From positions 1 through 64,000 of the forward strand of contig CAYLZH010000002.1 in assembly GCA_964388245.1 (NCBI GenBank): 64,000 nucleotides of DNA, in the 5' to 3' direction. Origin of the DNA: JAIOYV01 sp964388245. GTDB taxonomy: Bacteria; Bacteroidota; Bacteroidia; Bacteroidales; M50B96. Position numbers and translations under genes: made by a program. A model generated the notes under the pieces. The model saw only the letters and a program-made list of their open reading frames with translations, did not search any database and was not told the origin of the DNA. Each line of letters begins with the position of its first letter. The first letter of the stretch is position 1. Of this stretch, positions 36,415 through 46,414 are shown piece by piece.

Positions 36415-38169
36415 TTAGCGTAATACAACAAACTTCTCAACCCCAATACCCTTTTCACTAACCAATTTAATAAAATATACCCCACTTGGTAGCCCGTTGA
36501 TATCGATTTGCATTTTGTCATAAACTTCAGGCATTTGTCTTACTCTTTTCCCTGTCTGGTTATAAATTTCGAGTTTACTTTGTTGGTAGCGACCATTGAA
36601 AATTTCTATCTGAACAATATCTACAGCAGGATTGGGAATAATCTTACAAGTTAAATCAACAATTTCATCAATGGAGTTACTGCAATTTATTACATTAAAC
36701 CATAAATTACTTGAAAGTTCCTGGCCATATGGATCGATAATAGTAACTTCCATTAGGGGATTACTTAATGTAGGATAAACATAGATAAAATAAGAACTTG
36801 TATCTGGCATAATATAAAGTGGCTCAGGGATAGTCTCATTTTGGTTAATTATGGCAACAAAAGGACCATTCCCATTACTTATTGCTATCGACATAAGTGC
36901 AGAATCTCCCTGGCATACCGAATCCTCCCACGTATAAAGATACATTTGCATGGCAGTATCCTGACAACTATATAATCCATCACAGCCATTGTAGTCTGTT
37001 TTAATTAAAAATGGACGTTGTGGTCCATTATAAATAGTTTTTCCACAGATTAAAAATCCATCAATTGTTTCAATTATATCCCATGGAAACATTAAGTAAT
37101 GGTTAAATGGATTTGGTTCATCAAGCCAAAGAGGACGCTTCCAAAGAATATCACCAGCTTCAGTCAAATGGTATAACCAAATGCGTTTACCCAATGAGGA
37201 TATCTTTGCACTAATAGCAAACAATGATTTGTCCGATGATTCTAAAACCAACATGAATGATTCATCATTATTAGGTTTGATCATTTTTTTCTCCCATAAA
37301 ATATCACCTTGGAGTGATAGTTTAACGATATATGGATTTCTACTTGTTAGTATTGTTTCACAATTGGATGTATAATCTCCAACTGCTAGCAAACAGGAAT
37401 CATATGTTTCAATTATATATTGAAAATAGTCTGGGCAATCAGGATTACCCAATACCTGGTTCCAATTATAAGATCCACTTAATGTAACATTTAAAATATT
37501 CCATTGTGTTAAATCCGGTGCCATTGCTAAGTGAAAATGTAAGCGTGAACCAATAATAATGTTGTTATCTGTAGTTTCAAGAATGCGCATCCCTGTTTCA
37601 TAATTGTTATATGAGTAATTTTTTAACCAGACTGCATCTCCTGCGCTATTCGTCTTTAATAGAATAATATCATCCTTGTCAGAAATTGGCTGGAAATTCA
37701 GATCTATAGTACTTTGCCCTGTGGCATAAATAAAACCATTACTTGCTACTATACAATCATGTAACATATAACTATATGGATTGTAATAAGGTGCAATCCA
37801 ATACTTTTTTGTCCAAAGAGTATCGAAATTAGAGTCAAACTTAGACATTTGTATACCAGTGATTGAATCATTCCAAAAGCCAGATGTCTTTAAGTAACTC
37901 CCTTCGTCAGCATTTTTAACATTACTGACGTATGCACCATATGTGAATCCAGAATCTGCAAAGTTTTTCTGATAATTGATATTTCCCAAACTATCAATAA
38001 ATAATATTGAATACTGCCGTGTACTTATGCTAATATACCCAGTATCTAAATCAAAAACTTTATTAAACTCATATTCTTCAAGTGAATCGTAATATTTGTT
38101 AAATACTATAGGTTGAGAAAAAATATAATTACCAACTATAACAAGCAGAATAGACAAAGATAATTTCAT
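36415..38169 (-). CDS. T9SS-secreted beta-propeller-like protein
   Basis: 584 residues from ATG 38169 (MKLSLSILLVIVGNYIFSQ); an earlier in-frame start adds 19 residues in front of the signal peptide. Repeated blade-like motifs appear: AGDAVWLKNYSYNN, QGDILWEKKMIKPNND, AGDILWKRPLWLDEPN, each followed by an ET/ES-D-x-hydrophobic strand. A Cys-containing segment (NGCDGLYSCQD) precedes a beta domain, and the end is a T9SS type A domain (IIPNPAVDIVQIEIFNGR to GVEKFVVLR). Likely an extracellular repeat protein; ligand unknown. Confidence 0.75.
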   Translation of the reverse strand: MKLSLSILLVIVGNYIFSQPIVFNKYYDSLEEYEFNKVFDLDTGYISISTRQYSILFIDSLGNINYQKNFADSGFTYGAYVSNVKNADEGSYLKTSGFWNDSITGIQMSKFDSNFDTLWTKKYWIAPYYNPYSYMLHDCIVASNGFIYATGQSTIDLNFQPISDKDDIILLKTNSAGDAVWLKNYSYNNYETGMRILETTDNNIIIGSRLHFHLAMAPDLTQWNILNVTLSGSYNWNQVLGNPDCPDYFQYIIETYDSCLLAVGDYTSNCETILTSRNPYIVKLSLQGDILWEKKMIKPNNDESFMLVLESSDKSLFAISAKISSLGKRIWLYHLTEAGDILWKRPLWLDEPNPFNHYLMFPWDIIETIDGFLICGKTIYNGPQRPFLIKTDYNGCDGLYSCQDTAMQMYLYTWEDSVCQGDSALMSIAISNGNGPFVAIINQNETIPEPLYIMPDTSSYFIYVYPTLSNPLMEVTIIDPYGQELSSNLWFNVINCSNSIDEIVDLTCKIIPNPAVDIVQIEIFNGRYQQSKLEIYNQTGKRVRQMPEVYDKMQIDINGLPSGVYFIKLVSEKGIGVEKFVVLR

Positions 38170-38279
38170 TATAATTATTATTTTATTTGTTTGTGGTCCA
38201 AAGAGTAAACTCAAGAATAATTGCAAGAAATTTTAAATCTTAAATTATGAATTTTCTTTGGTAATATATATTTATGCTT

Positions 38280-39606
38280 CTATTTTATCACTGTCAATAA
38301 CTTGGCGCAACCATTTCCTAATTTTACTATATAATTTCCAGCCTTTAGTCCAGATATATCTATATATATACTTCCTACTGGACTTTTCAACAAATAGGCA
38401 AGAACAATACTTTCATGCATGTCAATTAAATGAATATACTGATTTTGAAAATTCATATGAGCGTATTCAATTGTGATATTGTTACATGCCGGATTAGGAA
38501 ATATATTAAGTTCGAACTCCGGTTTTTCTCGATAATTCACATTGTCTATGATAGGTATAGTCTCCAATTTGCTTGCCGTATCAACCTGTAAACGAAAAGT
38601 TTCCGTGAAATTATCAATTCCTTCCCATTCTAATAGTAATTGGGCTTTTGAATATCCTTTTGAATTAGAATAGGCGATACTATTTATCAAATTAAGGTTA
38701 TTTAATACAATTTGGTTTTTTATACTATCGTTTGTTGCCTGAGTATATGAGATAATGATTTCCATTAAAGAAAGATAGTCAGATATCTCTAATTGTACTT
38801 CAATATTTAGTTCCGATAAATCAGTATTTATTTCTGAAAGGACATTCAGCGCTTCAGAATAGTTTTTCGTAAAGCAGAAATAGTCTATTTTTGACAAATA
38901 ACTCTCGATATTATTTGCTTCACCTAATATCATTTCTACAGTATCTAAGTTGCCGACTAAACTATCACAAATCAAGTATTTAGTTAACAAGGTGTTAAAA
39001 AGATGTGATCTCTTGTTGCTTAAGGCATTTTTAGTATTTTCAGTTATTGTCCGAAAGGATAAGCCTTCCTGATATTGATTCAAGATGTACTTATGTGTTT
39101 CTGAAATGTTTGATTGTTCAATTTCCGGGAGAATTTCTTTAGGTAGAGGAGAGTTATCAATTAATATTTCTGATTTATCATATGATGTAAAAGCATAGCT
39201 CTCATCAATAAGTTCACCAAATACTTCATTGGACGTAAATGGCGCTGTTTGTAATAATTCATCTTTAACAACCTGTTTAGTTGAGAGTGTAACATATTCG
39301 ACATTTGAAGATAATAATACAGTATTTCCGTTATCCGTATTATTACTTAATAGCATTGAAATACTGTCTGATTTGAAATCTAGAACCTCTAAATCATCCA
39401 TACGAGGTGGTTGTAGGGTCTTCTTAATAGACCGTTCATTCCAAGGCTGTGTTTGAAAAGGAGGAGGTAATAAAAAAAATAGATGGGTGAGGATATTTGG
39501 TGATGTATAACAATTCAATTCAGAATGATATGTAACATTAGGTTCATTTTCTATTTGATAATACATAAAATTAAAATTTCCTTCTACATAAAACTCATCT
39601 TCTCCA
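38280..39606 (-). pseudogene. 3' half of a T9SS-secreted protein gene split by the miniature element
   Basis: The frame is open from the element to the stop at 38280. Upstream of the first Met (39566) it still reads WGNGEDEFYVEGNFNF, which continues coding-like sequence and has no signal peptide, so this is the back half of a longer gene. The middle is a helical stretch rich in Ser/Leu/Glu; the end is a T9SS type A domain (IFPNPACNNITIEYAH to LKAGNYIVKLG). The front half lies at 39798-40356. The element shifts the frame, so no full-length product is expected. Function of the intact protein is unknown. Confidence 0.7.
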
Positions 39607-40356
39607 TTACCCCACGGCTGCCGCGCGTGTCCTCAAGGCGTGGTATTGTGATAAACTGTCAAGGAAAATGTTTTTATACTCAGTCTTTGTGAAAACATCC
39701 CTCCACTCAACAACGGCAAAGCTTACAAAATATACTGCTAAACCACGTGAGGACACGCGCGGCAGCGGGGGTGAGGACACGCGCGGCAGCGGGGGGGTTA
39801 ATACTATTCGTCCTTCAGGATTGAATTGTGTTGGATCGATGCAATATGTACGGTTTAGATATTCTCCAATATAATTTGCTTCGTACTCAGTGATCGATAT
39901 ATTATCGGAATTATCAAATACATTTGGAAAGCCTTGATGTAACCAATAATGAGCTTCATTATAAATATTGGTTTGTGTGTTTATAAAACTCTCTCCAAAT
40001 CGGTTGTATATGTTATTATCAACTATTTGGAATAATATATTTCCATTTCTGTCATGTACAATTGCCTGACAATAAACCGGGTGCTGCCCAACGTAGTACA
40101 TTTCATCATTTGGATTATTGTCGGAATTCACTCCCGGTAAAAAGCAAATTGCATTAATGATGTCAGTCTCATCATGCAGAGGATTATTCAAAAATGGATC
40201 GTAAGGCAATTGTATAATGGGAGCTGTAAGATCATGAAAGTTGATTACTTCACTACTTGAAACAGGTAACAACTTTGACTGTTTATCACTTTGAGAATAA
40301 CTCTTGATCAAAAAGATTGTTAAAAACAGACTTATAAGGCATAATAATCTATTCAT
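39607..40356 (-). pseudogene. 5' half of the split secreted-protein gene, now with an element-encoded tail
   Basis: 249 codons. Residues 1-~22 are a signal peptide (MNRLLCLISLFLTIFLIKSYS). The body to about residue 186 (EYLNRTYCIDPTQFNPEGRIVL) is native. The last ~60 residues come from the miniature element: a duplicated PPLPRVSS, then VYFVSFAVVEWRDVFTK and LDSLSQYHALRTRAAAVG, ending at a TAA just past the element. If expressed, it would yield a secreted chimera lacking the T9SS sorting domain, so it should remain in the periplasm. Confidence 0.7.
39610..39797 (-). mobile_element. Miniature element with RAYT-like core, copy 2 (inserted in a gene)
   Basis: Nearly identical to 34337-34500 over its core and ends, same orientation, 188 bp. 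One end carries a tandem duplication of a 24-bp unit starting TGAGGACACGCGCGGCAGCG (about 39749-39797). The other end has a small difference (CAAGGCGTGG in place of CACGCGTGG). The core reads VYFVSFAVVEWRDVFTKTEY on the minus strand. It separates two halves of one secreted-protein gene. Five kb from copy 1. Confidence 0.78.
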
Positions 40357-41056
40357 AGTTCGTAAATTTACAATGTTTAATACTGGCCAGGGCGGGTATT
40401 GGAAATTGCACGCACATGCATTCCAAAAAGCCCCGTACCTGGCTTTTCTATTTAAAAATATTGTTTGGTGATAATTTTTATACTTAATTCTACATGCTTA
40501 CCTCCTTCTTTAAAAAATGAATCGTTTATAATTTCATGAACTGGTATTTAGTTCCGTTTCAATATTCAAAAACTAATCCTTTTGAAATTTAATTCGATTA
40601 AAAACTAAATTGTTACAGTCTTCTTTCTTTAATAATCCTCCGCTAATGGTTTGAAGTATCACGGAGGGGCTGGCATCAACATTTGATATCCCCACTATGT
40701 TGACATACCAAATTTATAAAAAAAAAAACCAGTTATGCAAATATTTGTCGTGCGGAATGCTTATTTGCAAAGATTTTAAATAGCGCCTCTGGCTTTCTTT
40801 CGTGTGAGGATGTGCACGGAAACAGTAGGTCTAAAGGATTAGATAAAGAGGACAGCGATATATATTGCAGTAGTAATTGGCAATATGATTGATTTCTTTA
40901 CAACTCAGATGCAGTTAATAAGATTAAGACGGAAAAATGACTTAAGGATTGAGCCACACTCAATTGGAGAATCAGATTTTACAAAAATGAATCCCTTTGC
41001 ATATAAAATTCAAAAAACCGGGGTTGAAATAAAGTTAAAGTAGAATGCCGCACCCC
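40357..41056. other. 700-bp intergenic region with a long hairpin and a doubtful small ORF
   Basis: AT-rich. A long interrupted hairpin spans 40386-40443. At 40885-41043 a 52-codon plus-strand frame (starting MIDFFTTQMQLIRLRRKND, ending GVEIKLK) has a plausible composition but no homologue I know and no ribosome-binding site. The rest shows nothing I can name. Confidence 0.45.
40386..40443. repeat. Long interrupted hairpin
   Basis: Paired blocks in order: GCCAGG/CCTGGC, CGGG/CCCG, GGAA/TTCC and TGCA/TGCA around a short loop. The GC-rich arms in an AT-rich region resemble the REP-like ends of the nearby miniature elements in style but not in sequence. Confidence 0.5.
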
Positions 41057-41929
41057 TTATTTTCTTTTCGAAGTTAGCTGCCCTATTGCAGATTTAATAT
41101 CAGCGTAGGTAAAACTAAAGCCATTTTTCTGTAATTTTTCAGAAACCACCCAGGGTGCATCGAGTATAACACTGCTTGCCTGTCCATACCTCCAACGGAC
41201 GAGAAACTTTGGAATAACCAAAAGATCCGGCCTTTTCAGACCTTTTCCCAGTGCAGCAGAGAAATCTCTGTTACTTACAGGATTTGGTACCGTTAGATTG
41301 TAAACACCCTGTGCATTTCCATTTCTGATAAAATACATAACAGCATTTTTCAGATCATCGATATGGATAAAAGACATTGCCTGTTTTCCATTACCAAGCC
41401 TGCCCCCAATCAACATTTTATAAGGAAGTGCCAGTTTGGGATAAGCCCCACCGTGCTTTGATAATACAATACCAAGCCGCATAATTACCAGGCGGACGTC
41501 GTGAAGACCTGCAAATTGTTGACTTCCGGACTCCCAGTCTTTTACCAGTTTGCCTAAAAAACCATTTGAAAATTGTGTGCTATTTTCAGTGTGTAAATCC
41601 GGCGAGCTTTCATACACCCCAATTGCTGAGGCCGCTATATAAAGCCTTGGCCTGTCCTTTAGAAGTTTGAATGCTGTATGTATCTTTTGGGCTGTATCGG
41701 TGCGGCTTTGGCGAATTTTATTTTTATACGACGTGGTCCATCTTTTAATGATTGGTGCACCGGCAAGGTTAATCAACACATCCGTTTCGCGGAAAAGTTC
41801 TTTGAAATCATGGATGTTCATTTTAAAATGCTTTCTACTTACCGGAACAACTTCGTACCCATGGGTATCAAACATTTGTGTTAATTCAGTTCCTATAAAA
41901 CCACTGGCACCAACTATTACAATCTTCAT
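41057..41929 (-). CDS. TIGR01777-family epimerase (SDR39U1-like)
   Basis: 290 residues. The Rossmann nucleotide-binding start is VIVGASGFIGTELTQMF; LINLAGAPIIKRWTTSYKNKIRQSR, the catalytic-region IAASAIGVYES and the C-terminal FVRWRYGQASSVILDAPWVVSEKLQKNGF are typical of the TIGR01777 atypical SDR family. The Tyr of the usual YxxxK appears in GVYES, without a clear Lys four residues later, as is common in atypical members. Substrate unknown. It lies 54 nt downstream of the mevalonate kinase gene on the same strand. Confidence 0.88.
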   Translation of the reverse strand: MKIVIVGASGFIGTELTQMFDTHGYEVVPVSRKHFKMNIHDFKELFRETDVLINLAGAPIIKRWTTSYKNKIRQSRTDTAQKIHTAFKLLKDRPRLYIAASAIGVYESSPDLHTENSTQFSNGFLGKLVKDWESGSQQFAGLHDVRLVIMRLGIVLSKHGGAYPKLALPYKMLIGGRLGNGKQAMSFIHIDDLKNAVMYFIRNGNAQGVYNLTVPNPVSNRDFSAALGKGLKRPDLLVIPKFLVRWRYGQASSVILDAPWVVSEKLQKNGFSFTYADIKSAIGQLTSKRK

Positions 41930-41983
41930 CAGCTAAACTGTTTCGATACTAAAAGATATTCCTGAAAAAAATGAAATTAAGGA

Positions 41984-42961
41984 TTATTCGTTTTTATATG
42001 ATTGAAATACAGGGATAACTTCTACATCCATAGCTTCAAGGTCTTGCTTGGTTTTCTCGAAATTAGCACTAAATCCGAGAATAAAGCCTCCCCCACCCGA
42101 TCCGCATAGTTTCAGATAATAATCGGCCGTTTCGATTCCTTTTTGCCATAGTTTTTGAAATGGTTCGGGAATCATTCGTTTCATGTATTTCAACTGAAAC
42201 CCGGACAGCTCTTTGAGGCCTTGAAAGAATTCATCGATCTCACCTTTTACAAGAGCGCTTATGCATTTATCGGTAAGTGGTATCATTGTATTTTTTACTT
42301 CGCGGGCAAATTCGATTTCGTTTTTAACCTTTTCGATGAAATAATTTACAAGGGGTCCGGTCTTCCGTGGTTTACCGGTATTGATTAAAAAAATTGCCCC
42401 ATCGCCAAATTTCTTCTTCCTTGGTAGTCCAACAATTTTAATATCGGTTTTTGTATTAATAAGCATAGGCATTTTAAGGTAGCTGTTCAAAGGATCGATT
42501 CCTGAACTTGTACCATGAAAAAATGATTCGAGCTGGGCAAAAATCTGCTTAAGCTTAAAGATTTGTTTTTTACCCAGACGCCGGACATTTTTAATTTTTT
42601 CTGCCACATATTTATCGTATAAAGCGGCTACAAGTGCACCGGAACTGCCAAGGCCAAACCCTTGAGGAATGGATGATTCGAAAAACAGTCCTTTTAAAAT
42701 ATCTTTCCTGAATGAGCTTGTATCAAAATTACACAATAGTACTTTATCTTTTTCGAGTCCCTCAATATAGTCGGCAAATTCGCCTAACATCCAGTTCGAT
42801 TTACGGGCGAAGTCAAGATCGGTATATCTGTCTTTATTAATAAAATCAAGCTCTCCCTTAAAATGACTGTAAGGTACACTTAATCCTTTCGAATCGTAAA
42901 TTACACTATACTCACCAAACAGTAAGATCTTTGCATAGTATAAGTCGTTTTTATTCTCCAT
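41984..42961 (-). CDS. Mevalonate kinase (GHMP family)
   Basis: 325 residues. GHMP motifs: N-terminal KILLFGEYSVIYDSKGLSVPY, ATP-binding IPQGFGLGSSGALVAALY (about 105-122), and motif 3 LCGSGGGGFILGFS (about 285-298). The SFFHGTSSGIDPLNSYL segment fits the mevalonate-kinase subgroup found in Bacteroidota. It would phosphorylate mevalonate at C5. It is the last mevalonate gene of a five-gene run on this strand. Which of the two kinases here acts first is inferred from family resemblance only. Confidence 0.82.
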   Translation of the reverse strand: MENKNDLYYAKILLFGEYSVIYDSKGLSVPYSHFKGELDFINKDRYTDLDFARKSNWMLGEFADYIEGLEKDKVLLCNFDTSSFRKDILKGLFFESSIPQGFGLGSSGALVAALYDKYVAEKIKNVRRLGKKQIFKLKQIFAQLESFFHGTSSGIDPLNSYLKMPMLINTKTDIKIVGLPRKKKFGDGAIFLINTGKPRKTGPLVNYFIEKVKNEIEFAREVKNTMIPLTDKCISALVKGEIDEFFQGLKELSGFQLKYMKRMIPEPFQKLWQKGIETADYYLKLCGSGGGGFILGFSANFEKTKQDLEAMDVEVIPVFQSYKNE

Positions 42962-42997
42962 ATTTTATTCTTTGACTTTCGCTTTTTGTCAACCTTC

Positions 42998-44095
42998 TTA
43001 TATTTGATTTGGTCCGTTACCCACCTCATCATAAATAACCGAAATCGCATTATTCTCGTCAATTATTTCTGATAAAAGGAATGCTTTTACCTCCTCTTTA
43101 TATCTGGCCGGGTACAATAAATGAATATTGGGCCCGGCATCGAGTGTAAAACAAACAGGTATGTGGGTCTGTTTTCTAAAATGCCTGATTTTATCAATAT
43201 ACAACATTGTGCTGGGATGCAAAAGGAAATAGCCCGGTTTTGCACTCATCATTAATGCATGAAGGCTAAGTGCTTCGTTTTCCACAATATCGATAAATTT
43301 CATCAGGTCTCCCGACTGCAATGCTTGCGATAGTTCGGTGTAATTTGCACGGGCCTGGGCATAACGTGCATCGGCAAAAGCGTGGTTGTTCATAAGAGTA
43401 TGCCCGATTGTACTGGATATCCTTTTCTTCTCAGAACTTAAAATGATTATTGAATCCTGAAAGCCGGTAAAAACCTCATCGACAGGTAATGGATATTTAT
43501 TGGCAAAATAATCAGACGACCCCACTTCCCAATCAATGCGGCCCCAGTTTACCAGGCCACCGTAAACCGATCGCGAAGCACTTCCCGATCCTAAGCGGGC
43601 AACAAAGGAAGCCTTACGATAAAAATCGTCGGGATGCTTTAACCTGTTAAACTCAGTTTTTTCGATGCCACAAAGGCAAAGGGCCAAAGCACTTATTCCT
43701 GAAGCTGATGAGGCAATACCCACCGAATGTGGGAATGTATTTGAACTTTCAATTTTTAATTCAAGCTGATTGAGAAATGGAAATACAGGTATCAGGTTCT
43801 CAAAAAAGCTATTTAGTTTGACCTCAAACTCGGGTTTTGGTTCGCCATTATAACGAAAATCGAAAGTTAATCCCTCATTACTAACAGCCTGATAATTTAT
43901 GCTTGTTTTACTGACTGAATTCTTCAGCGTAAAACTTAATGATGGGTTATTTGGAAGTTGTCGGCCCCGTTTTCCCCAGTATTTAATCAGGGCAATATTG
44001 GCCGGGCTGTTCCACACAACTTTTCCACTAACAGTTCCCGGGTCACTAAAAAGTAAATTCGGATTATTGTAACTGGTATCGGTAAAAATAATCAT
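42998..44095 (-). CDS. mvaD: Diphosphomevalonate decarboxylase
   Basis: 365 residues. The family start WNSPANIALIKYWGKRG, the ATP loop FPHSVGIASSASGISALALCL, GSGSASRSVYGG and the catalytic-Asp segment CFTLDAGPNIHLLYP are all present. The enzyme makes isopentenyl diphosphate from mevalonate 5-diphosphate with ATP. Its ATG overlaps the stop of the upstream GHMP kinase by 4 nt, suggesting translational coupling. The N-terminal ~20 residues precede the usual family start. Confidence 0.92.
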   Translation of the reverse strand: MIIFTDTSYNNPNLLFSDPGTVSGKVVWNSPANIALIKYWGKRGRQLPNNPSLSFTLKNSVSKTSINYQAVSNEGLTFDFRYNGEPKPEFEVKLNSFFENLIPVFPFLNQLELKIESSNTFPHSVGIASSASGISALALCLCGIEKTEFNRLKHPDDFYRKASFVARLGSGSASRSVYGGLVNWGRIDWEVGSSDYFANKYPLPVDEVFTGFQDSIIILSSEKKRISSTIGHTLMNNHAFADARYAQARANYTELSQALQSGDLMKFIDIVENEALSLHALMMSAKPGYFLLHPSTMLYIDKIRHFRKQTHIPVCFTLDAGPNIHLLYPARYKEEVKAFLLSEIIDENNAISVIYDEVGNGPNQI

Positions 44096-45034
44096 TTTCT
44101 CTCCTCCATTTTTAGTCTCATATCATTGAATGATATGATGGTTGAAAGTCCCTTTTTTTTGAAATATTGTTTTATATACGTTATATCACGTTGGCTTGCT
44201 ATCAGGGCAAAGTCACCTCCCCAGGCGCCCAGCGATTTCACCTCCCCTTCGAAAGTTGAAAAGTGTTCTTCTTTTAGATAATTTTGAGAGAGTACTGAGG
44301 ATATTATCAGGTCGTGCTCGCGTAATAGGTAATTAAAATCGCTGAGGGTTCTGGCCCGTAAAATTTCGTTTGTAATTTGTGTGATTGCCTGAATTTCGCT
44401 TGTAAGGTTTGCTTTGTTCTGCAAAAAAAGTGCTACTGAATCTTCAGTATTTTGTTTCCTACCAAGATAAAGAAACATCAAATNNNNNNNNNNAGGGTGG
44501 ATCGAATCCGACATTATCAACTATTGGTTTCTCTCCGTTATTTTTATACAATAACGCACTTTCAGCCCGCGCACAAGCAATATCGTATCCGGAGCCTTTC
44601 GATACAAACGTATTGAGATCGAATGGATCGGTATGAGCAAGATACGCAATATTTGAAATCAAACTTGAGCTACTGCCTAATCCCCATTCAAGATTAAAAT
44701 TGATGTTGCATATAACCTTTTTACCGGTAAATATTCTATTGATCGAAGGATTAAGCTGCCATGCTGCTTTTAGTATCTTTTGCAGATATTGTGCAGTTTC
44801 TTCATGGTTTGCTTCCTGAACCAACCAGTTATTCGGATCGAATCTTCCCTGAAACCAGCTTTTTCCAAGAACATTACTTTCCCAGGATAAATAGGGGCTT
44901 CCTTCATTTTCCAGAAGCTCGATTGATTGCCCGAAATTAACAGGCATTGCAAGCGATTGAGCGCCATGCAGGATTAAGTATTCGCCTGTTATCAGCACTT
45001 TACCATTCGAGTAATATTCCGTTTTTTCGGTCAT
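44092..45034 (-). CDS. GYDIA-type GHMP kinase, candidate phosphomevalonate kinase (cut by assembly gap)
   Basis: One gene read in two frames because a 10-N gap (44484-44493) interrupts it. The N-terminal part (from ATG 45034) has GKVLITGEYLILHGAQSLAMPV, FNLEWGLGSSSSLISNIAYL and the hallmark SGSGYDIACARAESALLY. The C-terminal part runs to the stop at 44092 and includes LGAWGGDFALIASQ, the third GHMP motif. Total ~310 residues fits the family. It lies between HMG-CoA reductase and diphosphomevalonate decarboxylase, where the pathway needs a phosphomevalonate kinase, so that role is the best guess. Confidence 0.8.
44484..44493. other. Assembly gap (10 N) inside the GHMP kinase gene
   Basis: Ten Ns break the frame. 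The true gap size is unknown, and the apparent frameshift is not biological evidence. Confidence 0.95.
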
Positions 45035-45058
45035 TGCTGGTAAATTCTTCTTCGAATT

Positions 45059-46404
45059 TTACTGGTTATTATGGGCTTCGACCTGCTCCCTGACTGTATG
45101 CAAAAAATCCTGTACTGCCCTGTAGCTTACCTTTTCGGTTTTAAAATACTCCAGCGCTTTATTCTTTTCCTTTTCTGTAGCTTCTAACTGATTTAAAATA
45201 TTTATAAGGTGCATTTTCATGTGTCCCTTTTGGATACCCTTTGTTACAAGCGATTTTAATGCTCCAAAATTATTAGCCAATCCAACCGATGCCGCAATTC
45301 GCATCAGTTCATTTGCTTTAGGATTGTCTAAAATTTCGAGGGAAAACTTTGCCAGTGGATGAAGCGAAGTTAATCCTCCAACAGTGCCCAAAGATAAGGG
45401 TACTGTGAGGGAGTATTTAAATTTACCGTTACTCAGGTCCAGTTCGGTTAATCCCGTGTACCTTCCGTTTTGCGAAGCATAGGTATGGCCACATGCCTCA
45501 GTGGCACGAAAATCATTACCGGTTGCTATTACCACCGCATCGATACCGTTAAAAATACCTTTGTTGTGCGTAGCTGCCCTGAACCGGTCGACCTGCGCAA
45601 TTTTTACGGCATGTTCGAATTTCCAGATAAACTCATCAGCCCGCATGTTGGGTTCAATGTAGCAAAACTCCCTGATATCACATTCGATCCACGATTTTAC
45701 AACACAATCAGGAGTGTAGTTCGATAAAATTGACATGATAATTTTACAATCCTTTTCTCCATTTCTAAAAATGGATTCCCGGAGAAAAAATGTCTTTATT
45801 ATAATTGCAAATTCTTCGAGACAGGAATTAATAAAATTGGCTCCCATTGAATCAACTGTTTCAAACTCTGCTTTTAACTGAAAATAATCGGGTATCTCGT
45901 CGCGTTTGTCAACAAGTTCAATATTGCTTATTCCCCCCCCCTGTTAACCATGTTGGAGGTAATCTCTTTGGTGCCATCAATCAATTTTAATTTTAGCCGT
46001 GGAAATGCCGAACGGAGTTTCTCCAGATCGCCCTGCCAGACAAAATGAACCTGTCCAACCTTTTTTGTTGAAATAATTTCGGTTTGAAATCCTCCACGTG
46101 TCGACCACCATTTGGCAGAATTTGAGGCAGCCGCAATTACCGAGCTTTCTTCAATCACCATCGGGACGATATACTTTTTCCCATCGATTAGAAAGTTGGG
46201 GGCAACCCCATAGGGTAAGTAAAAATTCGAGATGGTGTTTTCGCTAAATTCATCGAACAACTGCTGTGTCTGACTATCGGCATGCCAAAAGCTTTTTATG
46301 TCGCTGATAAACTTGTCAGGATTTTGAGCCAATATACTTACAAGCTCAATTTTTTTTTCTTTCGAAAGTCTTGAAAATCCTGAAATTATGTTTTTTCGTT
46401 TCAT
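45059..46404 (-). CDS. HMG-CoA reductase, class II (apparent frameshift in a G9 tract)
   Basis: Two frames make one enzyme of ~448 residues: 46404-45928 (N-terminal 158 aa) and the rest to 45059. They meet at a run of nine C (45933-45941; G9 on the coding strand). One extra G would give NRGGGISNIEL and a continuous protein. Catalytic residues are all visible: Glu in PMVIEESSVIAAAS, Lys in ATHNKGIFNGIDA, Asp in IATGNDFRATEA, His in KGHMKMHL. The enzyme reduces HMG-CoA to mevalonate. The ENVDAMGAN-type motif reads ETVDSMGANFINSCLE. Sequencing error is the likeliest cause of the break; a phase-variable or dead gene is possible. Confidence 0.88.
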
Positions 46405-46414
46405 TCCCAGTTAG

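Noticed and set aside
40885..41043. 52-codon plus-strand ORF
   Set aside because: No ribosome-binding site, no promoter, no family; composition alone is weak support.
44459..44520. Two separate GHMP kinase genes overlapping at the Ns
   Set aside because: The overlap is created by the arbitrary 10-N gap; motif order shows one gene.
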